IMG/VR virus record: IMGVR_UViG_3300047666_001017
Span: 1 to 26,696 of that record
DNA length: 26,696 bases
Direction: 5' to 3' (one strand)
From: a virus
The position numbers were made by a program, and so were the translations under genes. The notes under the pieces are model-generated. The model was not told the origin of the DNA, searched no databases, and worked only from the letters and a program-made list of their open reading frames with translations. The stretch's first letter is position 1. The number at the start of each line of letters is the position of its first letter. Shown one piece after another: positions 14,767-22,364 of the stretch.

Positions 14767-16259
14767 GCGTTTTTATCTCCGTCGGGTAATATTTCAGGTT
14801 CGTTAAATAAGCCAGGTAAGTTACCCGGATTTTTCACCCCTTCTTTTTCGCAAATTTCTTGCCAACGTTTTTTGGCTTTGGCATTGCGGATCATGTTGTC
14901 TTCGAGATCATGGCCATAATCGGCGGCTTCCGATTCAACATTACTGATGTGCGAGTCAACCGCTTTGCGGCGGGTGTTAATGTCTTGTTCGGGGTGCAGG
15001 TGTTTGAACGAGTCAAAACGAATGTCTAACGCTAGATATTGGTAGGGATCATTAGCAAAGCCGGGGGCCGATAAACGCCCCGTTGTGATCGCTGATCCGA
15101 TGGCCCAGCGCCAGATACCATAGCCGACCTGAAAACCTGACAGATTTTCTTGGTCAAAACCAATACCCCGCCGATACTCATTTAAAAACGCTCGAACTAA
15201 TCGATCATTAAGCCCAGCCCAGTCTCCTGTTAGTAATGCGTAAGGAATGTCTAAACCAGCAGACAACTGCAATGCTTGCCAACGCACGTAATCTGAATAG
15301 CCTTGTCCGGTATTGTCACCTTCAAACAATTGCAGTTTTTCACCTGGTACGCCTCGCAACATAGTGCCAACATCCACTGAATTTTGCTCAGACGCTTGGC
15401 CACTGTCGTCAAAAAGCGGCTTGCCTGTTGCCGGGTTAAAGTCCCAATCATCTTCTTCAAATTGCTCACGGTATAAAAATCCCGTAAAAGCCGAGCGGTT
15501 TTTTTTACGGACTAATTCGGCATCGTCATAATCACCAAACGTTTTGTCTTTTAGTAAAGCGACCGCAGCATCAGGCTCAGCTCTGACTTGTCCAGGGCGA
15601 GTTTGTTTGTAATGATGAATAATGTCTTTCACCGGCACTCGTTCAAGATTGTACAAACTCGCCATGTCGATACCATCATCGGGATGACTTTTATAGAGCC
15701 AAACCGCCACTTTAAGTTTACCGCTAAACTCAATGCCTTGGATTATTCGATTGCCGTTTCTCAATTTTTCATTCAGTGAAATAGGGCAAAGATCCGCTTC
15801 AATTATTTCAACTTGTATCGGAACCGCTAAATTAGCGGTCGAGCGGCGGCGTAAACGACGAATGAAAACCTCACCTGACATGCGCCGCGCCCGAACGGCT
15901 AGATCGATAATAGCGCCAAAATTCATGTCGCCCCAAGGATCCAATTGCGTCGCGACTATTTTCCAAAGTTTGTTCAAGGCGGCTTTAAATTTATCGTCCT
16001 TACAGACACTAATCAGTGTGAAACCTTTCCCCACTTCGTTAGTCACATTTTTATTAATACCAGAGCGAAGTAATAGGCTGTTTCTGTATCCCGCTCTGGT
16101 GCGGTTTCTCAACGGCTGGGCGGCGGCAGCCAGTGCGCGATTAGGGCCAATACTGGGGGCATTCCAACTCATTGCACGCGCTTGATTGGTTGCGCCGTCG
16201 TATGCTTGGGACTGCCTAATGGGTTGACCATCCACGCCAACAATTTTAGGGCTAGGCAT
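14763..16259 (-). CDS. B: Portal protein (lambda gpB family)
   Basis: The 498-residue product (lambda B: 533) has the family's early RALAAAAQPLRNRTRAGYRN and RSGINKNVTNEVGKGFTLIS, the RRMSGEVFIRRL segment, IIHHYKQTRPGQVRAEP and the later LQLSAGLDIPYALLTGDWAG and EYRRGIGFDQENL. It forms the dodecameric ring through which DNA enters and leaves. It starts two bases after gpW and overlaps the protease gene. In lambda the portal is clipped near the N-terminus by C; here the N-terminal 20 residues are similarly polar and flexible. Confidence 0.95.
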   Translation of the reverse strand: MPSPKIVGVDGQPIRQSQAYDGATNQARAMSWNAPSIGPNRALAAAAQPLRNRTRAGYRNSLLLRSGINKNVTNEVGKGFTLISVCKDDKFKAALNKLWKIVATQLDPWGDMNFGAIIDLAVRARRMSGEVFIRRLRRRSTANLAVPIQVEIIEADLCPISLNEKLRNGNRIIQGIEFSGKLKVAVWLYKSHPDDGIDMASLYNLERVPVKDIIHHYKQTRPGQVRAEPDAAVALLKDKTFGDYDDAELVRKKNRSAFTGFLYREQFEEDDWDFNPATGKPLFDDSGQASEQNSVDVGTMLRGVPGEKLQLFEGDNTGQGYSDYVRWQALQLSAGLDIPYALLTGDWAGLNDRLVRAFLNEYRRGIGFDQENLSGFQVGYGIWRWAIGSAITTGRLSAPGFANDPYQYLALDIRFDSFKHLHPEQDINTRRKAVDSHISNVESEAADYGHDLEDNMIRNAKAKKRWQEICEKEGVKNPGNLPGLFNEPEILPDGDKNA

Positions 16260-16261
16260 GG

Positions 16262-16471
16262 TTACAGCCTCCGATTGACGTCAGTAGCCATACCCGCTAA
16301 CGGGTTGGTTTTAATGCCAGCCTGACGTTTTAGGCTTCTCAAGATTGTCCGTCTGGATCTATGTAACGCCTCGATTGATCGATACGTCACTTCACGACCA
16401 TTGATTTTAACGTTCAATTCACCGCTGGCTATCGACTCGTTAATGGCTGCTAGGTCGTCAGATGTAAACAT
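16262..16471 (-). CDS. Head-tail joining protein gpW (lambda-like)
   Basis: The 69-residue protein is almost the same length as lambda gpW (68) and sits between the terminase and the portal as in lambda. It contains GELNVKINGREVTYRSIEAL, the typical gpW core for positions 20-40, and a basic C-terminal half. It completes the head after packaging. I leave the symbol empty to avoid confusion with the tail gene W above. Confidence 0.92.
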   Translation of the reverse strand: MFTSDDLAAINESIASGELNVKINGREVTYRSIEALHRSRRTILRSLKRQAGIKTNPLAGMATDVNRRL

Positions 16472-16505
16472 GGTATTTCCTAAATTTTTAATTCAAATGA
16501 GGCGC

Positions 16506-18587
16506 TTACACCCGGCGGCGGCGCTTAATTGGCTTATCTGATAACTCAGCATCACCTTGTAAAATCTCGCTGTTTTCTTCAATGGGTAACGCATAAGCCG
16601 GGGGATTATCCCAATCGATTAAATCCGCTTTTTTTTCGTAAATAATCGCCCAGTTATAAACAAATAAATCGAATGTTTCGTTTCTAGAGCGACTTGATGA
16701 TTTAGTCCATTTGCCCGTTGTGGCATTACGTGTTTCGTCTGATATTTCGTCAAATACCCACTCGGGTAACCATTTTGGAAAATGAACAAAACGGCGACCC
16801 GGCTCCACACGATTAATCGAGTGACTAACCGTGTCTTTAATACGATCGGTATTTAATAAAAATATGGGTACATCACCATGGGCCTTGGCCTTACGATCAG
16901 AGCGTTTGCTGTTGTCTGGGTATGATTTTGTGATTTTATCGGCGCTTATTCTGCTGCCGCCTTTTATTAAAATGAAGCGACGGGCCAAACCTTGTTTTTT
17001 CAGTTTACGATAATATTCATACGCTTGATCGGTTACACCATCCTCACCGCCACTATCACATGATGTTTTGGTAATGGGCATAAAGCGATCGGTATCATCA
17101 TCAAGCCGGTAATTTCGCTTGATAACCAATTCGGTTATGCGATCCCAATCTTCTAAATATTGACCAGGTGAAATACGCACAAACTTTGTTGCATCGTCCG
17201 GGTGAATACGCATTGATTTTTCAATTTTGAAACGATCAATGATAACGCTTTCTAAATCTCTTCCCCAACCCAACACCATCACGTCGAAACGACTCGTTTT
17301 TGTTCCACCTTGCACATCGACGGATGCTGTTAGGAACCTGACCCATGCAGGCACCAACCTTTTACCTAATCGTTCATCACGGCGCTCCATCAAATCGTTA
17401 GCGGTTCGTTCTTGATCGCGAGGTGGTGTAAACGGTTTTCCTTGATCGGTGTTAACCGTGGCTTGCAGATCTTCTAAATTGCCCGTTTTCTCATATTCTT
17501 GTAATGCGGATAAATATTTATAAACCAGTTGGTTCCAAGATTGAAAAGCGGCGGTTGGCCCCTTTTGCCAAAAAGACGCGATGCGACTTTCTCGGGCCTC
17601 GCCTTGCATTTCTCGGTTTTGGTCTAAATAACACCCCTGTGGCACCCAAAGACCCGATTTATTTTGAGCTAATTTGAAACGGTCTTTACCCATCCGATCA
17701 TCTTCGTAATGCGCCTCGTCACAATGCGGACAAACGATTTCGACCGTTTTACTGGCTTGATATGGGTCAGTTTCGTTAGTGTCGTAACGCAATAAATCAA
17801 AATCAGGCTCGTACCATTCTCCACAGTCGGGGCATTGCCAGTTGAAGAGCCTTCGATCACCTTGGTTATAAAGCGATAGTATTCCCCCAGTTGGGGGCGC
17901 TTCGTGAGCTGAGGAAACTTTATAGCTGGGGTCGGTCACCAAAAAGCCGGGGCTAGATTCAGCTAGCACCATTCCTGACGACATAAACGTTTGTGTTCGT
18001 TTTCCGGCTAATATAAAACCTGATCCCTCACCGCCAATATCTGGCGGCATACGGTCGTAATCGGTCAGCGCAACACGTTTCCAATCACTCGATGCGAAAA
18101 TATTTTTAGTGGGCCAACCCAGACTTAAAAAATTACCACGTTTAAAAATTTTACTGTGAACATTATTGTCGTGGCCTCTTGGTGATAATTGGGCTCGTAC
18201 TTCATCACTGGCCGCGGCTTCACGGTCAAATCGTTTTTTACTATGCTCGGCGGCTTTATCTTGCGTTATTTGCACCAGCAGAAAATCTGCAGGATCATTA
18301 ACAATAGTGTGCATTAGCCAACCGTCGACTAATGACACGGTTTTAGCTGTTCGAGCAGGGCCGGCAAAAATAACCGCGTCATATTTACGAGATTGAAGGC
18401 AGTTCATTGGCTCATGCATATAAGGCACAAGATCACCGTCCCACGGAACCATTGATCCAGACTCTTCAACGTACAATAAACGCCTGGCACTTTCTGACAG
18501 TTTTTCTCGAATTGGCGGTTTCATCAATTCAATGACGTCACTACGCACATCAGATGATCGCGCATAGGGATAGTCATAAATTGACAT
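16506..18587 (-). CDS. A: Terminase large subunit, GpA family
   Basis: The 693-residue protein (lambda A: 641) packages and cuts DNA. A Walker A-like AGPARTAKT lies at about 75-83; the usual GKT is replaced by AKT with an Arg upstream, as in the GpA family variant. A zinc-ribbon-like pair (CPDCGEWYE and CPHCDEAHYE) lies near 250-290. The nuclease domain begins near FLTASVDVQGG, with FDVMVLGWG after it. Start: AGGGG lies 5-7 bases upstream of ATG. The C-terminus ends in KPIKRRRRV, a basic tail that in lambda contacts the portal. It follows the small subunit by seven bases. Confidence 0.95.
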   Translation of the reverse strand: MSIYDYPYARSSDVRSDVIELMKPPIREKLSESARRLLYVEESGSMVPWDGDLVPYMHEPMNCLQSRKYDAVIFAGPARTAKTVSLVDGWLMHTIVNDPADFLLVQITQDKAAEHSKKRFDREAAASDEVRAQLSPRGHDNNVHSKIFKRGNFLSLGWPTKNIFASSDWKRVALTDYDRMPPDIGGEGSGFILAGKRTQTFMSSGMVLAESSPGFLVTDPSYKVSSAHEAPPTGGILSLYNQGDRRLFNWQCPDCGEWYEPDFDLLRYDTNETDPYQASKTVEIVCPHCDEAHYEDDRMGKDRFKLAQNKSGLWVPQGCYLDQNREMQGEARESRIASFWQKGPTAAFQSWNQLVYKYLSALQEYEKTGNLEDLQATVNTDQGKPFTPPRDQERTANDLMERRDERLGKRLVPAWVRFLTASVDVQGGTKTSRFDVMVLGWGRDLESVIIDRFKIEKSMRIHPDDATKFVRISPGQYLEDWDRITELVIKRNYRLDDDTDRFMPITKTSCDSGGEDGVTDQAYEYYRKLKKQGLARRFILIKGGSRISADKITKSYPDNSKRSDRKAKAHGDVPIFLLNTDRIKDTVSHSINRVEPGRRFVHFPKWLPEWVFDEISDETRNATTGKWTKSSSRSRNETFDLFVYNWAIIYEKKADLIDWDNPPAYALPIEENSEILQGDAELSDKPIKRRRRV

Positions 18588-18594
18588 GATGCCC

Positions 18595-19089
18595 CTAAAT
18601 CTCTTTAAGTTTTGTTAACTGTTGGTATAGCTGCTGCCTAAACGCATCCGTTGCGACTTCTAATTCTTCTAATTGATCAGGAGTAAAACAGCGTCTTCGC
18701 TCCATTTTGTCCGGTAGTGAGTCGAAAAAAGAAATGGTTTTTTTGAGTGGTGAAACTAATCCATCTCTGTGATTAACAACGGGGATAAGATCACCTATTT
18801 TTTCTTGAAATTTTAATCGCTCGTTCTCAGACTGAAACCACTCCTTTCTTGATTTTGGATCAAGGTCGTCAATGTTAATTTCACCCGATCCACCGGACCC
18901 ACTGCCCTGAAACAAAACCGTCGCCACATCTTTCAAAACATATAGTGGTGCGTTTCCAGATTTCCCGACTGATTTTAATCCTGCCGCTGTTAATTTCTTT
19001 TTAACGGTGTCTCGATGAATGCCAAATGCGTCACCTATTTTTGTTAGGTTCCAATGGAACGCCTCGTTTATTTGGGTTATTCCTGCCAT
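18595..19089 (-). CDS. Terminase small subunit, DUF1441/Nu1-like
   Basis: The 164-residue protein starts MAGITQINEAFHWNLTKIGD, then AFGIHRDTVKKKLTAAGL, a winged-helix HTH, as in the DUF1441 group of DNA packaging proteins. A Gly/Ser linker (GSGSGGSG, about 70-77) is followed by KEWFQSENERLKFQEKIGDL, a helical part that in Nu1 mediates dimerisation and contact with the large subunit. GAGG six bases upstream supports the start. It probably recognises the packaging site. It sits directly before the large subunit. Confidence 0.88.
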   Translation of the reverse strand: MAGITQINEAFHWNLTKIGDAFGIHRDTVKKKLTAAGLKSVGKSGNAPLYVLKDVATVLFQGSGSGGSGEINIDDLDPKSRKEWFQSENERLKFQEKIGDLIPVVNHRDGLVSPLKKTISFFDSLPDKMERRRCFTPDQLEELEVATDAFRQQLYQQLTKLKEI

Positions 19090-19115
19090 GGCTCACCTCG
19101 CAAGAATTAATCAAT

Positions 19116-19289
19116 TTATTTATTCAAACAGAAAATAGCAGGGCCAGCCTTTGCCATATCATACACATTCAATGCCCCACTTTTCTTGGATGGATTAATT
19201 TTTCCATCCTTTAATCGTTTGCGAATGGTCGGTCTTGAAATATTAAACATGACAGACATTTGAGAAATATTTAGATATCGATCTGGCAT
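19116..19289 (-). CDS. Small HTH protein, partial paralogue of the next gene (57 aa)
   Basis: The start is set at the ATG at 19289 (MPDRYLNISQMSVMFNISRP) with AAGG about 8 bases upstream; a GTG at 19298 is possible. The 57 residues align with the N-terminal HTH of the neighbouring terminase small subunit: LNISQMSVMFNISRPTIRKR against WNLTKIGDAFGIHRDTVKKK, and KSGALNVYDM against KSGNAPLYVL. The helical C-terminal region is absent. It may bind the same or a related DNA site as an accessory or regulatory factor, or be a remnant of duplication. It lies 26 bases before the full-length gene. Confidence 0.8.
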   Translation of the reverse strand: MPDRYLNISQMSVMFNISRPTIRKRLKDGKINPSKKSGALNVYDMAKAGPAIFCLNK

Positions 19290-19317
19290 ATTAAGCACCT
19301 TTTAAATACATATTAGG

Positions 19318-19551
19318 TCACTCTAAGGCCAGTAAACACGCGGCATTTTCCACCAAAGTGGAAACAGTGCTGCTGCCACATAGAAAAGCGAAATATTTTC
19401 CAATCCCCGCGAGGCTTACCCCCGTGGTTAATACTGAAGCCCTCAGGGTCCCCGACGTTTTATTCACCCGCTTATGCATTCTTATTGATATAAGCCCGTA
19501 AATACTGACACTTTTATTCATGCATTCACTTGTTATGCAGTTGTCATTCAT
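19318..19551 (-). CDS. Doubtful small gene in lysis region (77 aa)
   Basis: The frame starts MNDNCITSECMNKSVSIYGL and overlaps the previous stop by ATGA. I recognise no domain and find no lipoprotein box or clear Rz/Rz1 pattern, though this is where spanins often lie. Bases 19321-19500 hold 87 G/C of 180, richer than the flanks. The region is also open in a second minus-strand frame that ends at 19313 and lacks an early start codon. This looks as much like a conserved DNA or RNA element as a gene. Confidence 0.35.
   Translation of the reverse strand: MNDNCITSECMNKSVSIYGLISIRMHKRVNKTSGTLRASVLTTGVSLAGIGKYFAFLCGSSTVSTLVENAACLLALE
19347..19364. repeat. Inverted repeat TTTCCAC/GTGGAAA
   Basis: The 7-bp arms TTTCCAC (19347-19353) and GTGGAAA (19358-19364) flank CAAA within the GC-richer segment. 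There is no T-run after it. It is the clearest hairpin of that segment; the function is unknown. Confidence 0.6.
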
Positions 19552-19781
19552 TTGCTGCGATCTGCCATCATGCGACTATATCCAAAACAAATATTGACGA
19601 TGAGAAAAACAAACCCGCCTACGCTGATAATATCTGATGCGTATATAGTAAAATCACCGCTGAACACTTGGACTAGACTCGAATTTAACAAAGACTGTTC
19701 GCTCGATGATATTTTTGCTCCCCCTATTGCTAGTGAGCCTGCGGTACATGTAGCCGCTAAATCCGATGCTTTGCTTATCAT
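19548..19781 (-). CDS. Small membrane protein, possible second holin/antiholin (77 aa)
   Basis: The product starts MISKASDLAATCTAGSLAIG and has one clear membrane segment, DIISVGGFVFLIVNICFGY, followed by the basic end SRMMADRSK. This resembles single-span class III or HP1-type holins. It overlaps its neighbours by TAATG upstream and ATGA downstream, in a lysis cluster after the lysozyme and the 3TM holin. It could be a holin, an antiholin, or an inner-membrane lysis accessory. I cannot choose among these from sequence alone. Confidence 0.6.
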   Translation of the reverse strand: MISKASDLAATCTAGSLAIGGAKISSSEQSLLNSSLVQVFSGDFTIYASDIISVGGFVFLIVNICFGYSRMMADRSK

Positions 19782-20281
19782 TATTTAACCACTCCTAGCA
19801 TTTTACTTTTATCGCTGCTGCTTTTAGTTGTGCCGACCCAGTATGCTATTGATGCCGCCCACGCGGTTAAAACTTGGCCGAATACCATATACAATATGCT
19901 TGCGTTTGCGGGGGGTATTGTTGCGACTATCAGGGCATAAGAGCCAGCCGATACCATTGCTGTTAGTAATAGGCATAAAACCGCTGGCATGGGGCTATCG
20001 TTATGATGTGTCCTAGCACTGTCCCTGTCTGCGACTTCAAGCTTAAAAACATCAACGCCCAATTCTGCCATTTTTAATTTAAAATCAGCGTCCGATTGTT
20101 TGATTTTTAGTAATTGGTCAGGATTAGCATTCACGATCAGACGTTCTAATTCTTGCTCAGTCGCGCTGTCATTACCCAACAAAGCAGTAGAAAGCGCTTT
20201 AATTGCACTGCCCGCCATGGGTCCACCCAGCGCCGAACCGATAATTGGCGCAATGCTTTTAACTATTGATTGCCATTTCAT
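19781..20281 (-). CDS. Holin of the 3TM (GTA_holin_3TM) type
   Basis: The start is set at the ATG at 20281 (MKWQSIVKSIAPIIGSALGG), whose ATGA overlaps the lysozyme stop with GGAG 7 bases upstream; an ATG at 20287 lies too close to that site. An amphipathic/Gly-rich N-terminus is followed by helical charged residues (LKIKQSDADFKLKMAELGVD) and two to three membrane spans (AVLCLLLTAMVSAGSYALIV, MVFGQVLTAWAASIAYWVG). The pattern KMAELGVD, then AxxDRxSAR, then PxP is typical of this holin family. It would release the signal-less lysozyme encoded just upstream. Confidence 0.85.
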   Translation of the reverse strand: MKWQSIVKSIAPIIGSALGGPMAGSAIKALSTALLGNDSATEQELERLIVNANPDQLLKIKQSDADFKLKMAELGVDVFKLEVADRDSARTHHNDSPMPAVLCLLLTAMVSAGSYALIVATIPPANASILYMVFGQVLTAWAASIAYWVGTTKSSSDKSKMLGVVK

Positions 20282-20700
20282 TGCCATTCTCCGCTTTGTA
20301 ATTGCTCTGCTAGCTCATGCGCTCGTCTGCCAACCTGATCTGCATATCTACTATCTAATAGTTGTGCGGATGCTTCGGCAAAATCTTCACTTTCCAATGC
20401 GTTCAACATGTTTTTGAAATTTAGGAGGCCGCTCACGCCTAAATTGAACGCCATATTGACCAAAACAGCTTGACGGCATGGGGTGATATCTCTAAAAATG
20501 GGTAGTTTGCGACGCAAATGTTCTTCAAAATAAACAATATCGTTATCGAGCATGACCATGGCTTCATCTTCTGAAATGCCTTTGGCTTCTAGGTTTCTGC
20601 CTACGCCAATTGTTAACTTGTCTGATGTGCACTTGTACGGTTTAAGCCTTAATCCTTCATGACCAATTAGTTGGCATTTTAGCTTTTCGTAATTCATCAT
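20278..20700 (-). CDS. Endolysin, T4/P1-type lysozyme (GH24)
   Basis: The start is set at 20700 (MMNYEKLKCQLIGHEGLRLK) or 20697. The longer frame to 20745 runs through a terminator hairpin and is not credible. The 140-residue product has the glycosidase triad in E-Cys-T form: Glu in HEG, Cys nine residues later in YKCTSD, and Thr in KLTIGVG (the T4 equivalents are E11, D20, T26). The Cys variant occurs in P1- and P22-like enzymes. I see no signal or SAR segment, so export should depend on the holin. The C-terminal AFNLGVSGLLNF segment is also typical. Confidence 0.93.
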   Translation of the reverse strand: MMNYEKLKCQLIGHEGLRLKPYKCTSDKLTIGVGRNLEAKGISEDEAMVMLDNDIVYFEEHLRRKLPIFRDITPCRQAVLVNMAFNLGVSGLLNFKNMLNALESEDFAEASAQLLDSRYADQVGRRAHELAEQLQSGEWQ

Positions 20701-20715
20701 AGAAATCTCAGGTAT

Positions 20716-20743
20716 AAAAAAGCCCCAGCGGTAAGGCTGAGGC
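20716..20743 (-). terminator. Terminator just upstream of lysozyme gene
   Basis: On the minus strand GCCTCAGC pairs with GCTGGGGC around a 6-base loop, using one U-G wobble that works only in minus-strand RNA, then six T follow (20721-20716). It ends 15 bases before the lysozyme start, so late transcripts must read through it. Confidence 0.85.
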
Positions 20744-20853
20744 AAAGGGAATAAATAGTAAGTAGTTGTTGGCTAATTGATGCTTTTAACAGGTTGCCAC
20801 CCTGAACTAATCCCTCTCATAGAGCTTGTGCGGGATACGTTGCAATCACACAT
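20744..20853. other. Gene-free spacer between two terminators
   Basis: This lies within the 264-base gap between the Q-like gene and the lysozyme gene. I see no convincing open frame, tRNA or promoter hexamer pair. A small CAGG/CCTG hairpin lies near 20791-20805. The spacer may hold a leader RNA between the tandem terminators. Confidence 0.4.
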
Positions 20854-20882
20854 AAAAAAGCCCCTAGAATTACCAAGGGGCT
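20854..20882 (-). terminator. Terminator downstream of Q-like gene
   Basis: AGCCCCT (20859-20865) pairs with AGGGGCT (20876-20882) around a 10-base loop, and the minus strand continues with a six-T run (20859-20854). Together with the hairpin at 20716-20743 it forms a tandem block ahead of the late genes. Confidence 0.8.
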
Positions 20883-20935
20883 GGTTACAAATACTGCGAC
20901 TATGGGAATAATGTACTCTTTTTATTGGCAATAAA

Positions 20936-20953
20936 ATCACCAAGTATGGTGAT
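20936..20953. promoter_or_regulatory. Inverted repeat ATCACCA/TGGTGAT after Q-like gene
   Basis: Perfect 7-bp arms around a 4-base spacer lie 12 bases after the Q-like stop. On the minus strand it runs into TTTTATTG, so it may be a weak terminator. The symmetry would also suit a repressor operator at a late promoter. I cannot decide between the two. Confidence 0.4.
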
Positions 20954-20964
20954 AATTGATTTAT

Positions 20965-21408
20965 TTAACGCAACATTACCTCTTTTTCCGCCCTATCCAG
21001 CCAGAACCCCTGTGAATCTTTATTTTTTATGTACATTTCCATTAAAGGCACTCTCAGCTTTCTATCTAAAGTTTCAATAAAGTCATCAAGCTCTCTTAAT
21101 GAGAGCGGAACAAACACCTCTTTATTATTTGATACGGGGACTCTTGTTTGCGTTGCTGTGGCATCAAAAGGGAGCTCAACACCTTGTGCTTTGTTTGAAC
21201 GAGCCTCTCCGGCTTTTGTTAGCCGGCCTAATCTTTTATCATAGTTGGTTTGTGAGCGTTGGCTTTGAATAAACGCATCCATTAAGCTTGTGCCAATACC
21301 TCCATCCGTTCGATTTTTCCAAAAACTACCCCAATCTCTTAGCTCAGATCTAACTTGTTTTATTGTTCTGTCAGTCTCTTTTATTAACAAAACGGTATAT
21401 CTCCTCAA
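20965..21408 (-). CDS. Possible Q-like late antiterminator/regulator (147 aa)
   Basis: The product contains VRSELRDWGSFWKN near residues 19-32, like the LxxWGxW opening of phage 82/21-type Q proteins, and LDDFIETLDRKLRVPLMEMY in the region where Q proteins have a helical segment before their C-terminal HTH. The last part (IKNKDSQGFWLDRAEKEVML) has no obvious HTH, so the protein may be short or divergent. Position favours the call: after NinG and directly before two terminators and the late genes, as Q in lambdoid phages. The start at 21408 overlaps the previous gene by 38 bases, with TAGG upstream. Confidence 0.5.
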   Translation of the reverse strand: MRRYTVLLIKETDRTIKQVRSELRDWGSFWKNRTDGGIGTSLMDAFIQSQRSQTNYDKRLGRLTKAGEARSNKAQGVELPFDATATQTRVPVSNNKEVFVPLSLRELDDFIETLDRKLRVPLMEMYIKNKDSQGFWLDRAEKEVMLR

Positions 21409-21580
21409 TGCTGTAACCTAAATACTTAAGAATTTCAAAGACGTTTAGAAATGAAGGCTCGGTTTTTCCTGTCTCATACCTGCACAATGTATTTTGAGAA
21501 ATCCCGTACTGAACTGAAAGTTCAAGTTGAGTGTAACCCCTAGCCACTCTTGCGGTTTTTATTAGCACCCCACCTTTCAT
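21371..21580 (-). CDS. Cro/C1-type HTH regulator (69 aa)
   Basis: The short protein is one XRE-type HTH: LIKTARVARGYTQLELSVQY then GISQNTLCRYETGKTEPSFL (about 6-45), ending with EILKYLGYSIEEIYRFV. It overlaps NinG by ATGA and the downstream Q-like gene. It is too short for a CI-type repressor with a cleavage domain. A Cro-like or host-type accessory regulator of late or early transcription is plausible. No operator is assigned. Confidence 0.88.
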   Translation of the reverse strand: MKGGVLIKTARVARGYTQLELSVQYGISQNTLCRYETGKTEPSFLNVFEILKYLGYSIEEIYRFVNKRD

Positions 21581-22149
21581 GATTGATGCTTCGATTCAGG
21601 ACAAGGACAATCAATAAGTGCGCGAGCTATATTCCTCTCGAGCTCTTTTATTTTCAACTTATATTCGATTTTCAATTGCTTGATTTGCTCAATGGTGTAT
21701 TTTTTTGGATCGTGCTTACCTTCGATCCATGCAACCCGTTCAACGCCTATTTTTTTAACTAAATTAACTCGGTAGCTGATCAAATTACCGCTTAAATGGT
21801 TGTTGCATGGTGCACACTGCTTATGTACGTTGTCAGGTTCAAACCGTAATTCTGGGGTGCTTCCTTTGCTTCTGTAATGCCCTGCATGGTATTGCCCTGA
21901 GTGGTGTCTCTGGCAACTGATGCAAGGCTGGTCGGCATCGGTAAGGCGGACCCATTTGTTGAATATCGATTCAAGCTCTTTTTTGTGATAATTAGCAGTC
22001 TTCAAAACCTCCCGCCTTAACTTTAAATCCTTGCGTTTGCGTCTCTCAGCTTCTACTCGAGTGAGCTTTAAGGCACATTCAGGTGAGCAAGCTTTTTGTA
22101 AACTGTTCCACTGATCAAAGTTTTTTTTACATTGTTTGCATTTAGCCAT
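21577..22149 (-). CDS. ninG: NinG/Rap recombination protein
   Basis: The 190-residue protein starts MAKCKQCKKNFDQWNSLQKA, with a Cys cluster (C4, C7, C21, C25) and the helical RRKRKDLKLRREVLKTANYH. It then carries the core PCISCQRHHSGQYHAGHYRS and HKQCAPCNNHLSGN, an HNH-like zinc centre typical of NinG. Lambda Rap binds and cuts branched recombination intermediates. It is coupled to both neighbours (TAATG upstream, ATGA downstream). A Lys-rich end (IKQLKIEYKLKIKEL) follows. Confidence 0.95.
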   Translation of the reverse strand: MAKCKQCKKNFDQWNSLQKACSPECALKLTRVEAERRKRKDLKLRREVLKTANYHKKELESIFNKWVRLTDADQPCISCQRHHSGQYHAGHYRSKGSTPELRFEPDNVHKQCAPCNNHLSGNLISYRVNLVKKIGVERVAWIEGKHDPKKYTIEQIKQLKIEYKLKIKELERNIARALIDCPCPESKHQS

Positions 22150-22364
22150 TACTTTTCCCTATGCTTTGCCGCTTCTGCTTTGAGCCAAGTGTTAGCTAGT
22201 TTTCTTTTTTCGACGCCACCTTTACCGTAAATTTTTGAATATGCAGTGCAGGCAGCTTGTCTTAAACCAATTGGTATAATTTTTAACATGTCCGTTATCC
22301 ATTTCAGATCCGACTCTCTTTTATGTCTGTAGTGATATTGAGGTGGGTATATATCCATGCTCAT
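22149..22364 (-). CDS. Small conserved phage protein in nin-type region (71 aa)
   Basis: I do not recognise a named family. The product MSMDIYPPQYHYRHKRESDL continues with KIIPIGLRQAACTAYSKIYG and ends in a helical basic stretch (EKRKLANTWLKAEAAKHREK). It is soluble and basic. It is coupled to NinB-like (ATGA) and NinG (TAATG). Its place between them suggests a part in recombination or replication, by position only. Confidence 0.75.
   Translation of the reverse strand: MSMDIYPPQYHYRHKRESDLKWITDMLKIIPIGLRQAACTAYSKIYGKGGVEKRKLANTWLKAEAAKHREK

Noticed and set aside
15733-16185. Plus-strand open frame of 150 codons
   Set aside because: It is antisense to the portal gene, whose sequence is clearly recognisable.
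20701-20745. N-terminal extension of the lysozyme (start at 20745)
   Set aside because: It would read through the terminator stem and T-run; the ATG at 20700 starts the family-like sequence.
20764-20850. tRNA-like segment between the terminators
   Set aside because: It has a TTAGTTCAGGGTGG piece resembling a D-arm but no acceptor stem, anticodon stem or T-arm could be built.
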